DNA of 64,000 nt from Crocodylus rhombifer (Eukaryota; Chordata; Crocodylia; Crocodylidae). This document shows, piece after piece, positions 18,441 to 29,559 of this stretch. The stretch is taken from positions 376,647-440,646 of the forward strand of contig JAVSML010024243.1 of the NCBI GenBank assembly GCA_038503035.1. The letters run 5' to 3'. Position 1 is the first letter of the stretch. Every line of letters starts with the position of its first letter. The notes below the pieces were generated by a model. The model made no database searches and was not told the origin of the DNA. It worked only from the letters and a program-made list of their open reading frames with translations. A program made the translations under genes and the position numbers.

Positions 18441-20805
18441 GATGAGAAACACTGATGAGGACATCATCTGGGTCCCCTGTCCCTTTCACCTTTGTGCCCA
18501 GAGCTACGTAGTCACTTCTGATCTGCTCAGGGTTAACTGTGGCAGTATCTTTAGTGCCCACACACATAAGCAGAATGAGAGAGTAAGCAGAGAGCTGGAT
18601 GAGTCCTATTCTTTGTGGAGGACATTCACACACCAGAGTCAAAACATTGTTTTTGAGGGAAAAAATAGGAAAAATTATTTTAACACTGCAAGACATTAAG
18701 AGGAGGCTCACTTTCACCTCTCTCCTTTTTAAATGGCCTAGATTTCAAGAAGAGGGAAGCCCATTCAAAAGAGGGGTAATTGGGCAGTTTTCTAAACAAC
18801 ACTTTTTGATCAGATGTTTTAGTTCTACTGCAATGGCTTTTTTGTTTTGTTTTGTTTTGTTTTGGGGGGTTTGGGGCTGTTGTAGTTTGGTTTCGTTAAT
18901 TTTTCTGCCTTTCGGTACTGGGGAAAAAATGAAAGAAATGGGAGGGAATTAGTGGCAATCACTAATGTTAATTTTGATTGAATTGTAGATCCAGTGCCCC
19001 ACAATATTTTGGATATATATGTATATTGTTTAATTCCTTTTCAGAATTTAGAGCTGAACTATGTTTCAGGCATGAAGGTTGTAACTGTATTGGTCTACAG
19101 GCAAAAGAAATCAGAACTCATGGCAGAGGTGATATATTTTTTTAGACCAACTATATATTTGCAAAAAAATACCTAACTGTACTAAGTGCTTTAAGGAAAT
19201 CTTAACAGGTACATGAAATTGATCGTGTACTTTTTTTTTTACATGATGGGACTCTCACAGAGGGAAAAAGGAAAAAACAATAGAAAGAAAATGTGGAGGA
19301 ACAGGTGAATTTTGCACTTAAGAAGTTATGTACTGTAACTTTTTTTAATATATGCACAGTAACTAGAAAGGTGCAGACTGGTCTGTCAAGTAGTATCTTA
19401 CAGGTCATATATTTGAAGCAGTAGTTGCAGCTCAGTCACAAAGTTGGCAGGGACTCTCTTTGACAGCAACTAATGAGGGGAAAGGAAAAGAGGTGCATGT
19501 TCAGTAAAAAGTGCAATGTATAAATAATTACAGGGGAACATACAAAAGAGCTCTAAAAATCCTATGGGGGGAAAATCAGTGAAGATGATTAATGGTTATC
19601 AGCTGTAAAATAAATGTGTTTAAGCTCTGTTATCTTTGCTTTTATAATGAGGAATTAACCACTTTTAAACTAATACTTTTATCAGAACTTTACTTTTTAT
19701 ACTTTATTTAATCGGTATTTTGTATAGACATTGTCACTGTCACTATAACCTTTCAGGCCCTATGTCTTGGCATTTCAGAGAATTGTTGTGTAACTTTGAG
19801 GCTCCTGGGAAGCAAATTTAGCTGAAACATTCAAGTACAATTTCATGTGTGATGCAGAGCCACAAAAATTCCCCTCAGATTTGCCTATTGTTGCAGAGAG
19901 AAGCTTTTGTAATTACCAAGGGATTATAGCAGAATATGAAAGGCCTTGAAAGCAGCTTTCTTGCAGATCAGGAATGTGTTCTGCACAAACTCTGAAACAA
20001 TCAGCTGGGGTAGTGAGGCAGAAGTATATTAAAATGTTAAGAGTTCACAGAGAGGGTCCTGTTAGAAACTCCTAATTAAAGAAATAAAAACCACTTTTAA
20101 AGAATGACAAAGAATACTCCTCCAGCAAGAAAAAAGAGCCTTTTGAGAATTGCAAATGAGATGACAGCACTATACAAATACAGTGGATTCATCCTTCTTT
20201 TTTTTCCACAACAAAAGTAATGAAAATGGAGCTTAATGGTACATAAATAAAAATAATTAAATAGAAGATAGTGGTAGTGGTACATTACCTGAATTAATAT
20301 ACAAGATTAAGAGACCAATAACCCAGAAACAATTTAGTTACTTTGGTGTTTATATAAATTAGTCAACACTTTTAGACATGAATATTGTGCATTATAGTAC
20401 CCAGGCACCCATGATTTTAGCTCATATTTTTTAATTATATCTTTTTACTGATTATGTTTTAGCTAATAAGACTTGGCCTCCTCTGCTTTGCATTGGTTCT
20501 GAATTAATTTCTATAGAAGAATCTAGTATATTGTTACATTGTCCCAGTCAGTACATTCTTATTTTGTCCTTTTCTCTTTTAACAAGGAGCATTAGAAACC
20601 AGAAAGTGAATACAGTGTTTCATTGAACTACATGATACTATTAGCTTAACTTGCGTCTGACTAGGTGTATTTCAGTCCTTTTCCTGTATTTGAAGATGAT
20701 GGACCCAGTCCCAGAGAAGTCAATGATGACATTCCTCTTTTTTAAAAAAAGGATTGGGTCCCTTGGATTTAAATAGTGTCTTTCTTAATACTGTTGAGAT
20801 TTCAG
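18441..20805. other. Background with one (TTTTG)n tract
   Basis: AT-rich. A (TTTTG)n microsatellite lies at about 18838-18868. A segment with more balanced composition at about 19760-20040 stands out but carries no long frame. A short inverted pair, GGACCCAGTCC (20701-20711) and GGATTGGGTCC (20751-20761), sits just before the exon-like island at 20.8 kb. Confidence 0.45.
18838..18868. repeat. (TTTTG)n microsatellite
   Basis: Five to six TTTTG units followed by a G run. Confidence 0.9.
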
Positions 20806-20840
20806 CAAGTCAAGGCAGCATGCTGGGCAGATATGAAAAG
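20806..20840 (+). other. Exon-like 35-nt island with strong splice-donor match
   Basis: TTGAGATTTCAG (acceptor-like) precedes, and AAAAG/GTAAGTAG (a near-consensus donor) follows. Two of three frames are open across the 35 nt. The pyrimidine tract is weak and no neighbouring exon was found, so this is only a candidate. Confidence 0.2.
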
Positions 20841-21306
20841 GTAAGTAGTTTACAGTGTTTTGAAGGTATAAGGGTATGGGGATTAAGAGGAATAAAATAA
20901 AATAATCTAATGTTAAACTGCAAAAACTTTCAGCTGATTGACTTATGTTGCCATGGGCATTTTATTTTCAAATGGACTAGGAGAAGGAAAATACACATTA
21001 GTTTGTCTGTGCAATGCATTAATGTAGTTTGGTTTAAAGTGCCTTTCAAGATGACATATTAAGTGACTTACTTTGTGTTTGTATTTTAAGCAATGTCATA
21101 TTTAATTTAATGGAGGATTTTAATATTATTGTTTGGATTAAAAGATAGTTCAGTGTATTTTTTATATTAGTGAAAACTTGCAGAACAAAAGTTCAAATCC
21201 AGTTTTGGTCAGTAAAGCCAAATCTATAGTAATTTAAGTTAGAAGTCAATGGCATCTTTCTAGTTCTTGGTGGGCAGACATCCACAAAAACTATATTTGG
21301 CACTAT

Positions 21307-21616
21307 GGGTGTTTATAGATGTACTTCAGGAGGTGGGGGCTCCAAGATCCACTCTAATTAAAGCACCCAGAGCATCACATGTATCAGTGTACTGAAAAAT
21401 GGCGGCGGGGCACTTTAAAGGTAATTGAACAAGCTTTAGTTAAGGCGCCCCCGCTGCCATTTTTCAGTGCAGGGATGCCGATGCATATAGCACTGGAGTC
21501 TGCTGGAAGACAGTAATTAATTACCACACTCCAGCAGATTCAGTTAATCAAGCATTGTCGGATGCATTGTAATTACAGCATGTCAGAGCAGCCTCTCTGC
21601 ACATGTATAGGCACCC
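21307..21616. mobile_element. 310-bp MITE with TAT target duplication and two internal hairpins
   Basis: The left end GGGTGTTTATAGATGTAC pairs with the right end GCACATGTATAGGCACCC (14 of 18), flanked by TAT at 21304-21306 and 21617-21619. Inside, ACTGAAAAATGGCGGCGGGG (from 21391) is mirrored at 21447-21468 with one mismatch and one indel, and TCTGCTGGA (21499-21507) is mirrored at 21530-21538. A 3-bp TSD suggests a PIF/Harbinger-type parent, but TAT is not the classical TWA target. No transposase. Confidence 0.6.
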
Positions 21617-21619
21617 TAT

Positions 21620-23634
21620 GATACCCTTGTTAAATCATCTCAAGACTAGTCTTCTATTGTGTTTTCTCGTCTATTCTCATAACTGCTGTCTATTGTTTTC
21701 CTTTACTAATCCTACATAAAAACTGTAAGTGAGCAATTATAACTTCTACCTCATGGACCTCTCTCTTCACTTTAAATAATTGCCCATTATGAGGGCAAAA
21801 TTAATTTTCCACAAATGTGTACAAACAGTGGAATAGATTGTATACCACACTGTTTAAATCTCTGAAAATCCATGAATGCATCTCTTTTTGTAGCAGTTTT
21901 GCAGGGATGCAAGCAGAGTGGAATAGAATCACACTTAGGCATCTAAGTCACCTTAAACATGTAATATGTGGAACAGAACATAGCACATTTCAAATTTTGG
22001 CGTTTTGTTTTAATTAGAAGAAAAATGTTAACTAAAAATGTTTACCTAGCTCCAACCAATAATTTGTTTTGGAGTTCTGAACAGGCAGTATAAAAAGAGG
22101 GTATATTATAGCTTTATTCAGTTTTAACAACTAGAGTTTAATTTTAATGATGTAATACTGTATTTCATAGTAAGTGTTCTGAATATTACAAAATTAAAGG
22201 AATGTTAGTAATAAGTAACCTAACTACAGCTATCTGGTATTAAGTCTTTGGTGAGAACTGGGTAGTGATTGATACATTTTGGATGGTTTACTGAGTGTGT
22301 AGTAGTTCAGTGATGCATAAAAGAAGATGTTTAACTAGGAATTAATTACCCTTGAATATTTATGAATATATTTAATATTTATGTAAATACTAGATTAAAC
22401 CATGATCATTATGATATTATTATGTTGGAAATCCCACTTCTAAACTCAGCGTTTCAATATCTTATCATTAGTTTGAAAGCCATCCTGTATTTGTAGGTTA
22501 AGATTTCCTCCTTATCAAGTTTTGGCTATTGAAATCATATTTGGTTGAAAGTTTTATATCCAATTAACTGGTCAATGATATCCCTGGGGCTTAAAATGCC
22601 ATCAGAAAAAATATTAAGGTATACTAATGAGACAGTTGGCAATGAAAGGGCAAAAAGGATTTAAATAAAGTTGCATAAATGGAAAAAAAAATTATGCCCC
22701 ATTCAAAAAATAAATGAAAACAAAATCCACATAAAGTCCTCAGGGTTAAAAGCAAGCTAAGTCTCTAACCAGTGACGGTAACAATTAGTCAGAAACTTTG
22801 GTATAGTCCTCAAAATTGAATATAATGATTTATTTGCTTATAAACCAAATTCAGACTTGCTTGGAAGCAATCTAATATATTTTAAATATAAACTATTACA
22901 TTAAACAACTTTAAGGGTCAGACATAAGCCAACAATATCAAGGAAATTCAAAGTTACCATAACTTTGGACTGCCCCTAAGACGTTACATCCAGGTTTTGT
23001 CTTGCATTTCATATCTCTATATCACCACCAACAGGCCCCTCCAACTCCTCTACTGCAACTCTAGTTCCCAAACGGCAGTCACCCCAGCCCTGGTTCCTGG
23101 GTTATAAGTAGAGAAAAATATGTAGGCACATAAGACACACACTTCATTCTCCAAAATTGCAGTTTCGGTCAGTCCAAAGCTTCTGTTCTCCTGTCTTCAC
23201 TCAGGGTTCCATAGTGACCTAAACTTTCCCCACTGGTGGGGCTTGGTAGAACATCTAGGACCTACCAATGCTGCTTTAAACCTAGGTTACTGGAAATGGA
23301 AGAAATCTGTTTTTTTCACTCAAGAGAAAAAAGCCCACTTCCTCTAAAGGATGTGGTATCCAGGGAACCAGAGAATATGCCTCAAAATAAGGACAAGTTT
23401 TGCATGACAGTGCACAAAATGAACAAGTGAATTTGCAGGCAAACTCCTTATAACACAAATTTTAGAAAAGTACCTACCTTTAATTGTGCACTTCCAAAAC
23501 TTATTTCCATTTTAGTAGGAGAACTGAGGCTTGGAGAGATTTAATGACCTATTCAAAGTCAGACAGCGTTCAGTAATTGAACTTACTTTTTTTTGAGTAC
23601 TAGCTCAGTGCAAAATTATTCCTTCCTTCAATGG
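21620..23634. other. Background, no feature seen
   Basis: AT-rich. About 23000-23100 is more C-rich (CCAACAGGCCCCTCCAACTC-type sequence) and may be an unclassified repeat. No frame above 66 codons. Confidence 0.4.
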
Positions 23635-23819
23635 CAGTGGTGTAATTAAGGTGGTGCTATGCGGGCAGCCACCCCAAGAACCAACTTGGGGGAAGGGGAG
23701 GAAAAAACAGCTGCTCCCGCAGCCTCACAGTCAGGCTGGTAGCATGGTGGCAACCAGTAGTTGTTGTTGCCTCTGTGTGGCAGCTGCCCCAGGTGCCTGA
23801 CCATATCATTATACCTCTG
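23635..23819. mobile_element. hAT MITE, 185 bp
   Basis: The ends CAGTGGTGTAATTA and TCATTATACCTCTG are inverted repeats (11 of 14). The flanks TTCAATGG and TTTAGTGC match at 5 of 8, a decayed 8-bp TSD. The interior is non-coding and GC-richer than the surroundings. Confidence 0.65.
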
Positions 23820-23827
23820 TTTAGTGC

Positions 23828-26800
23828 TAATTGTAACAGGATCAGAATAATGAATGGGGGCCCTATGCTTCAGTCCCTTTGATCTTACATCCCCATTCAA
23901 ATTTAGTCAGGAAAGATGCAGTTCCCACTCAAGGAAATAACCTCAGAGTCTGGATGAAGAAGAAAACACAAACCTGGGGGCCAGCAAAGTCCAGAGGTTA
24001 TATTATACTTTCCTCCTACCTAAACCCTACAATGGTGTATTTCTCGAACTCCACAGTTTAAAAAAAAAGTCTATTTTGGAGGTGACCAAAACCTTACTTG
24101 AATTTTCCCAGCTCCGTATTCCTTTACAGAGATTTAAATCAGGCCAGACTGGCTAGTGGAGGGGGCAGGCTCTGGATCTGTACAATTTCTAGATTTTTTT
24201 TTTAAAAGTACAGTGAGCATTTCATAGTCCTGGCTATAGAGTATTTTGCCATTTGAAGACATAGTTTCATAGTCCTTTCTCCGAAGAAGACTCTCAAGAT
24301 CAACTGCTCAGATGTTTCATCTATTTCCACTTTTTCCCTCAGCCCTTCCTCCCCCCGAAAATGTTTCAGACTGTCTACGAAGTACCACAAGAAGTGGTAC
24401 CACAAAGTATTCCCTCTCCTGTATAATTATAACAGTCAGTTTTTCTGGTAGAAAGATGATTTCCATGGAAGATCTTTTGGCCAGAAACCTTGAGAGATCA
24501 CAGTTCTTTCTGTATCTATATGTGATTTGTTTACAAAAAGCTGTTCGCAGTTTATTTTTTCTGGGAATTTGTGCAAGACACGGTTGTGTGCTTTGTATTC
24601 TTACAGCTTACTCCAGCAGTTACAGTACTGGAAGCCACAAGAAATCCTGTTCTAATCTTGGCTAAACCCGTGTTTCTTTCTGTAACTGTGTGCACTCTTG
24701 TGCTGAGTCCACAAAGCCCAAAAACAAGATAAAAGCATGTTCTTCTGTTCATTAACAACTATTTGCTTGGGGCATAGAAAGTATGATACTATATCCATTT
24801 GGCCCACTTAGTCAGATTTGCCTTCTTAAGTAATGGCCAATATCAGATGCTTCCTGAGCCATCCTGGTTAAAGACTCATAATCCAAAAGTATAAATATTT
24901 CTGGGGTTTGGTTTTTTTTTAACTTTTAGATCTAAGCAGTGTGTCCATGCATTTTAATAATGATCATTATAACAACAAAGATAGTCATCTATTGGCTTTT
25001 CTTAGAGGAGGTACTGCCCCCTCTACTTTATGGAGATATTGTCATTTCACAAATAAAGATGACTAGCCAATTTCAGTAAAATAAAAGTTACTGTCCAAGT
25101 TAAAAGCCCTTTAAAATAGGACTTATAATGTGAAGAAACACAACTGTGCTGGGTGTTGCTGTACCAAACCGCATTTGAGAAAATTATTTTCAGTGTTGAA
25201 GAAGGATTGCCTAACAAATGACTATGAATGATACACCATTTCCCTTGGAATTTTAAGATAAGCAGCCTCCTCTGAAAATAAAGGGGAAAGATGCCTGGTA
25301 TGTGAAAAATATTCTGGAATTATTCCCGAAAGAGGAGAATTATGCTTCAGTGATTTTGCAGTTTGCTTAATGAAAAGTAGAACTGTCTACTTGGCATAAG
25401 TGAGACAGTTTTAAAAAAAATCACTGTGTTCTAAGTACTTGCCTGTTATTGGTGAATGGATCGCTTCTCGGCCTCTTGAAGGCTCGGATCGAAAACATTT
25501 GTCTTTTGATTTGATGTTTACACGCATTTGGTTAAAACGTTTCCCCAGTTAGATAATTTTCTTAATTTTGTTACTAATAACAAAATCATATAATAATTAT
25601 AGGTGGATGACACTGCACTTCTTGTCTGTCTACTATGTGTATTAATCAGACACATTCAGTTGATGAATAAAATGTTTCTCAAAGTTGTTAACTACAGGGA
25701 ATTGATTCATAGAGAACAGCAGTATGCCAAAAATCTATGTACATCTGGATTAATATGAAAACTTTGCAGTTAAAAATCTACACATGGCATTATTTGAATA
25801 TCCTATACTTCAAATTTTCATGTTGTTTCCATGAAGTGACGAGTGTGAGTGTTTTGCATTAAATTTATTCATATATGATGATATGCCAGTTAGGCAGTGA
25901 GATGTTTGGGAATCCATTCCAGTTGTCTGGCAAGAGAAGTACTGATACTGTCTCAAAATGGGGACAAAATAAAACAACAATTCATATACAGACAGTCTTT
26001 TAATGAACAATCTGCTCATCTTACCCATGGTTAGTGACATGGAATTTGAAGGACACTGGCCTTAATAAAGAGAATGAGTTCTGTGATGTTTTAATTTTGG
26101 TACTGAATCTAAAATCTTCCAGTTCTTATTGCTTTGCTCATACTCCTGAGTAACCATCCTATAGCTCACAATTTTTTTCTTCTGCAGTGTCATCCCTGAG
26201 AATGGTTGACAAGCCGGTTTCATTTTATTAATAAATTATTTGGCAGTTATTTGGCAAAACATATTGACTCTTAGTTGAGGTGCCTTTTGCCAAATCCTTG
26301 CCTTTCCTACATTTCCCAGACCATCATGACTACAACAATACTCCATACCTACTTTGAAAGAGAGCACTTTTATCCTCCATTAAGACAATATGAGCTTTGT
26401 CTTCGACAACGTATTGTTATGGATGTAGTATCAGATTTAACTGATTTAGGTTAAATTAGTTTATTAAACTTCTGTCCCAGATCCCTTCCAGATTCAAGCT
26501 AACTCACATTCTCACAGCATCCCAGGATATTTTGCACCTCACCCACAACCTCTTTCCCCCCCCCGCCATTTTGCAGGTTGGGCAGGCTAGGCTTGGCCCA
26601 AGCTGCCTACTCCACCTGAGCAGGGACTTATTGTCTAGTTCCCCTCAGCCTCTGGCCTGGGTCACTGCAGGCTGCATTTTCAGAATCAAAAGTGAATGTC
26701 TGTTCACTGGCTTATCAGTTCAATCTACACAGCGTAAACTAACCTGCAAAGATCAAATCGATTCAGCCTTGGCCTTTTTAACTGTGTATACTTAGCCCTA

Positions 26801-27714
26801 ATTTGCAAGCTCAGCTAAGATCTGAATTTCTTTTGCTGACAGCTCCTAGAGTTTCACTGTTCAGATCTTTTGGCAAAATGCTCCTAGCTGTCTATCCCTG
26901 TCCATGGACTATTCCTACTCAAGATCATCAAATTTGAATGTAGCACGTTTGGAGAACATTTTTGTATACAGATATCTCTAATAAAGCATCATTCCAGATC
27001 TCCACTTTTTATAAACATAATTTGTTTTAATTTTTGTGATGTTTCTAACATCTGACTTAAAAATATATAAATGAAACTGATAAAAAAATGAAACATTTCA
27101 CTTCTGTTGTGATTTTTCTTATTGGAGAAATATAGAGGTTTTTTTTAAATCAAAATACTTCTTAAGTAAATTTGTTATAACTATTGAACAAAGTGAATGA
27201 AAAAAATATGATTTTTGCTTTTACCAACTTGTTGAAAAACTTAGAAAATAAATTGTTTCTTTTATATAGCTTTTTATTATACAATAAAGGGTACTTTAAA
27301 TGTTAGGTTGATATCTGTGTTTTTTCTTTACTAAGGAACAAATATATATCATCTCATGACAAAAATATAATGGGGAAGAAGATTTGTCTCAGTCTAGAAA
27401 TACTCTGATATATGCCCTTATGAGTCATTTATTTTGAGACACTTAAAAATAGTCCTCTTTTATTTCCATATATTTGATCATTTGGAATACACAGCATTGA
27501 AATGTTAGTGTCTATTCTTCTGATTCTGTCTGACATCACATGCCTATCAAATTCTGTCAGAAATATATGAAGCTAGGACTTGGCAAGCAGTAGGAGCCAT
27601 CTGTGTTTTCTTCTAGTTCTCTGTCATCTTAAAAATACAAAATAATCTAAATAGTCCTAGCAGATTGCACATCCCAAATGTATTTGGGGTTTTTTGGGTA
27701 CATGCAAATGTTAT
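23828..27714. other. AT-rich background; one possible U2 fragment
   Basis: No supported gene. Contains a C run near 26555, long A/T stretches at 27.0-27.3 kb, and the U2-like island at 25460. The frames present (up to 117 codons at 24312-24665) show no recognisable domain. Confidence 0.4.
25460..25494 (+). pseudogene. Possible 5' fragment of a U2 snRNA copy
   Basis: ATCGCTTCTCGGCCT is identical to the first 15 nt of vertebrate U2 snRNA. The next bases (CTTGAAGGCTCGGATCGAAA) still contain GGCT and GATC in the right order, with a short insertion and substitutions. Homology stops after about 24 U2 positions, so no functional U2 (branch-site recognition, Sm site) is possible. A CpG-rich 35-bp island in AT-rich DNA makes chance less likely but does not exclude it. 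Confidence 0.4.
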
Positions 27715-27752
27715 ACTTAAATCAACCTAACGAGGGTTAGGTCAATCTAAGT
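27715..27752. repeat. 38-bp imperfect palindrome
   Basis: ACTTAAATCAACCTAAC (27715-27731) pairs with GTTAGGTCAATCTAAGT (27736-27752) at 14 of 17 positions across the loop GAGG. It marks the left side of the 27.7-28.8 kb palindrome-rich block. Confidence 0.6.
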
Positions 27753-28101
27753 ACTGAACTATACATATATTTGGGGAGTTTACATCAGGCAAAAAAAATG
27801 GCCAGCCCAATCTAACTTAGTTCACCTGAGGAGGTGCATTAAGTAAATCAGGCTAACCTGTCCCCAGTACATGTTTGGCGTGCATCCCCAAGGCTGAGAT
27901 GGCCCAGCTGCTCTCCCCAACCTTAGGACTGAAGTTTTCATATCCACCCCCACCCTGACCAGACTATTTTTAGCTTTCCAACCTCACTGTGGAGCTGCCT
28001 GCCCCTCTCCCCCACCTCCTCCCCTCCCCCCCCATCTCCAACTACTTGGATTGGGTTCCCAGCATGACTTCCAGTCCTGGCAAATGTGTGCACAAGCAGG
28101 A

Positions 28102-28150
28102 CCCAGTCTATGATCATGTGTCTTAAAGTCAGGTATGTGATCGTAGATTA
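28102..28150. mobile_element. Small palindromic MITE, copy 1 (partner at 54245-54295)
   Basis: CCCAGTCTATGATCATG...CTTAAAGT...ATGTGATCGTAGATT is an imperfect palindrome. It matches the independent copy at 54.25 kb in both arms and in the CTTAAAGT centre. The shared outer sequence (AAATGTGTGCAC.. against AAATTTCTGTACAC..) suggests the unit is about 90 bp. Orientation is not meaningful because the unit is palindromic. Confidence 0.6.
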
Positions 28151-28239
28151 AGTCCTATGAATGTGTGCATTTGTCCTGTGTATTTTAGTCTTTCTATAAC
28201 TCTTTAAATGGCTAAAAAAAATGCCAACCCCCCATCCGC

Positions 28240-28826
28240 TCTCTCAGCCCCATCAATGGCTGCCCTGCCTGGCCACAAAGTCTCAGCTCTTAAAAAAAGG
28301 AAAACAAAAAACAAAAAAAACCCCACATGCTCACTGGCTCCTGCCAGGCTGGGGTGGGGGGGAAATCCCCATTGCCTGTCCCATGCTTTGTGGAGGGCTT
28401 TGCCACAAGCTGCCATCCCCTGTCCACTCTCCCAGCCCCATAAATGGCTGCCCCAGCATCCCGGCCCTGTAAAAACAAAAAAACGTGCCCCACACTCACC
28501 AGGTGCTGCAGCGGCCATCGGGACTTCTGGAGGCTCATGGCAGAGCCCCCTGCCATGCAGTGCAGGGTAGTAGGGTACATCAGGGATCGTTGTCCCCCCC
28601 GCCCTCCCCGGCCTACCAGCAGCTGATGAGTGGGTTTTTTTGTTTGTTTTTTTAAAGAGCCAGGATGCTGGGACCGGGCAGGGCAGCCACTGATGGGGCC
28701 TGTTTGATTTGGAGGTTTGGCCAATTTGGAGGCAGCCAAATCAATTTGGGACAGTGATTCAAATCACCAAATTGAATCACTGTCCCCCAAACTGGCTGAA
28801 TCCAAAGTGTATACTAGCTGCTTCAC
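28240..28826. mobile_element. Fold-back element with repeated internal units
   Basis: The unit beginning CAGCCCCATCAATGGCTGCC (28246) is repeated in direct orientation at about 28433 (CAGCCCCATAAATGGCTGCC) and in inverted orientation at about 28629-28701 (GGGCAGCCACTGATGGGGC, with the mirrored A/T-rich arm). The right end is a long imperfect hairpin with a perfect core, GGGACAGTGATTCAA (28748-28762) and TTGAATCACTGTCCC (28772-28786). Frames of 83-149 codons here lie on both strands of the same repeat and are artefacts. A second copy of the terminal hairpin lies at 42838-42915. Confidence 0.6.
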
Positions 28827-28911
28827 ACAGACCTGCCTTTAGCATGTTCTTTAAAAAATATGCTCTCTAGTTGTGTCCCAACTCCATTTTTCTGTAGGAC
28901 CAAGAGAATTT

Positions 28912-29558
28912 AAGTGACATACTGGGTCAAACCAGTAGTCCATCTAGCTGAGTATCCCATTTCCAACAGTGGCAGAAGTGGCTGCTATAGAGAGAGAGCA
29001 TTGAACTGGCTATATCTAGTGTGATCTACCCCCTTTTTGGTACCCTCCCTATCATCCATCATTATTGGTTTAGAGCTGTCAGAAAAAAAAGTCTCTTACT
29101 TTTCTGTACAACAGCTATTTATATATCTATCATACATGAATTTATCTATGAATTTATCTACTCCCTGCTTGAACTTGGCTATGCTATCTGCCTCTACTAC
29201 CTCCTGTGGCAATGAATTTTACAATTTAATTACTTGTTGCATAAAAAGTACTTTTTCCTGTTAGTTTTAAACCTGTAACTTACTAATTTCACTAAGTGCC
29301 CCCTAGTTCTAGTATTCTAGGACTTGGTGAACAGTAGTTCCCAGTTCACTTGTTCCACGCTCTTCATGATTTTGTAGACTTCTATTGTGTCCTCCCTTAG
29401 GCTTCTCCTTTCTAAACTAAAAAGTCCTAGCCTTTTCAGACTTTCCTGATAAAGCAACTGCTCCATGCTGCAGATCATTTTGGTTGCCATTCTTTGTACC
29501 CTTTCTAATTCTACTTCATCCTTTTTGAGATGTGGAGATCAAAATAGCAGACTGTATT
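28912..29558 (-). mobile_element. Old CR1 LINE 3' end
   Basis: Minus-strand CR1 of the type common in turtles and crocodilians. CATACTGGGTCAAACCAG, GTCCATCTAG and CCCATTTCCAACAGTGGC mark the 3' UTR. Decayed ORF2 C-terminal sequence follows (CCCCCTAGTTCTAG; CATGATTTTGTAGACTTCTA; TGTACCCTTTCTAATTC; TTTTTGAGATGTGGAG). Many indels. No frame survives. Confidence 0.85.
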
Positions 29559-29559
29559 T

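Noticed and set aside
28204..28739. Several 80-149-codon frames on both strands
   Set aside because: They sit on direct and inverted copies of one GC-rich fold-back unit; no protein family recognised.
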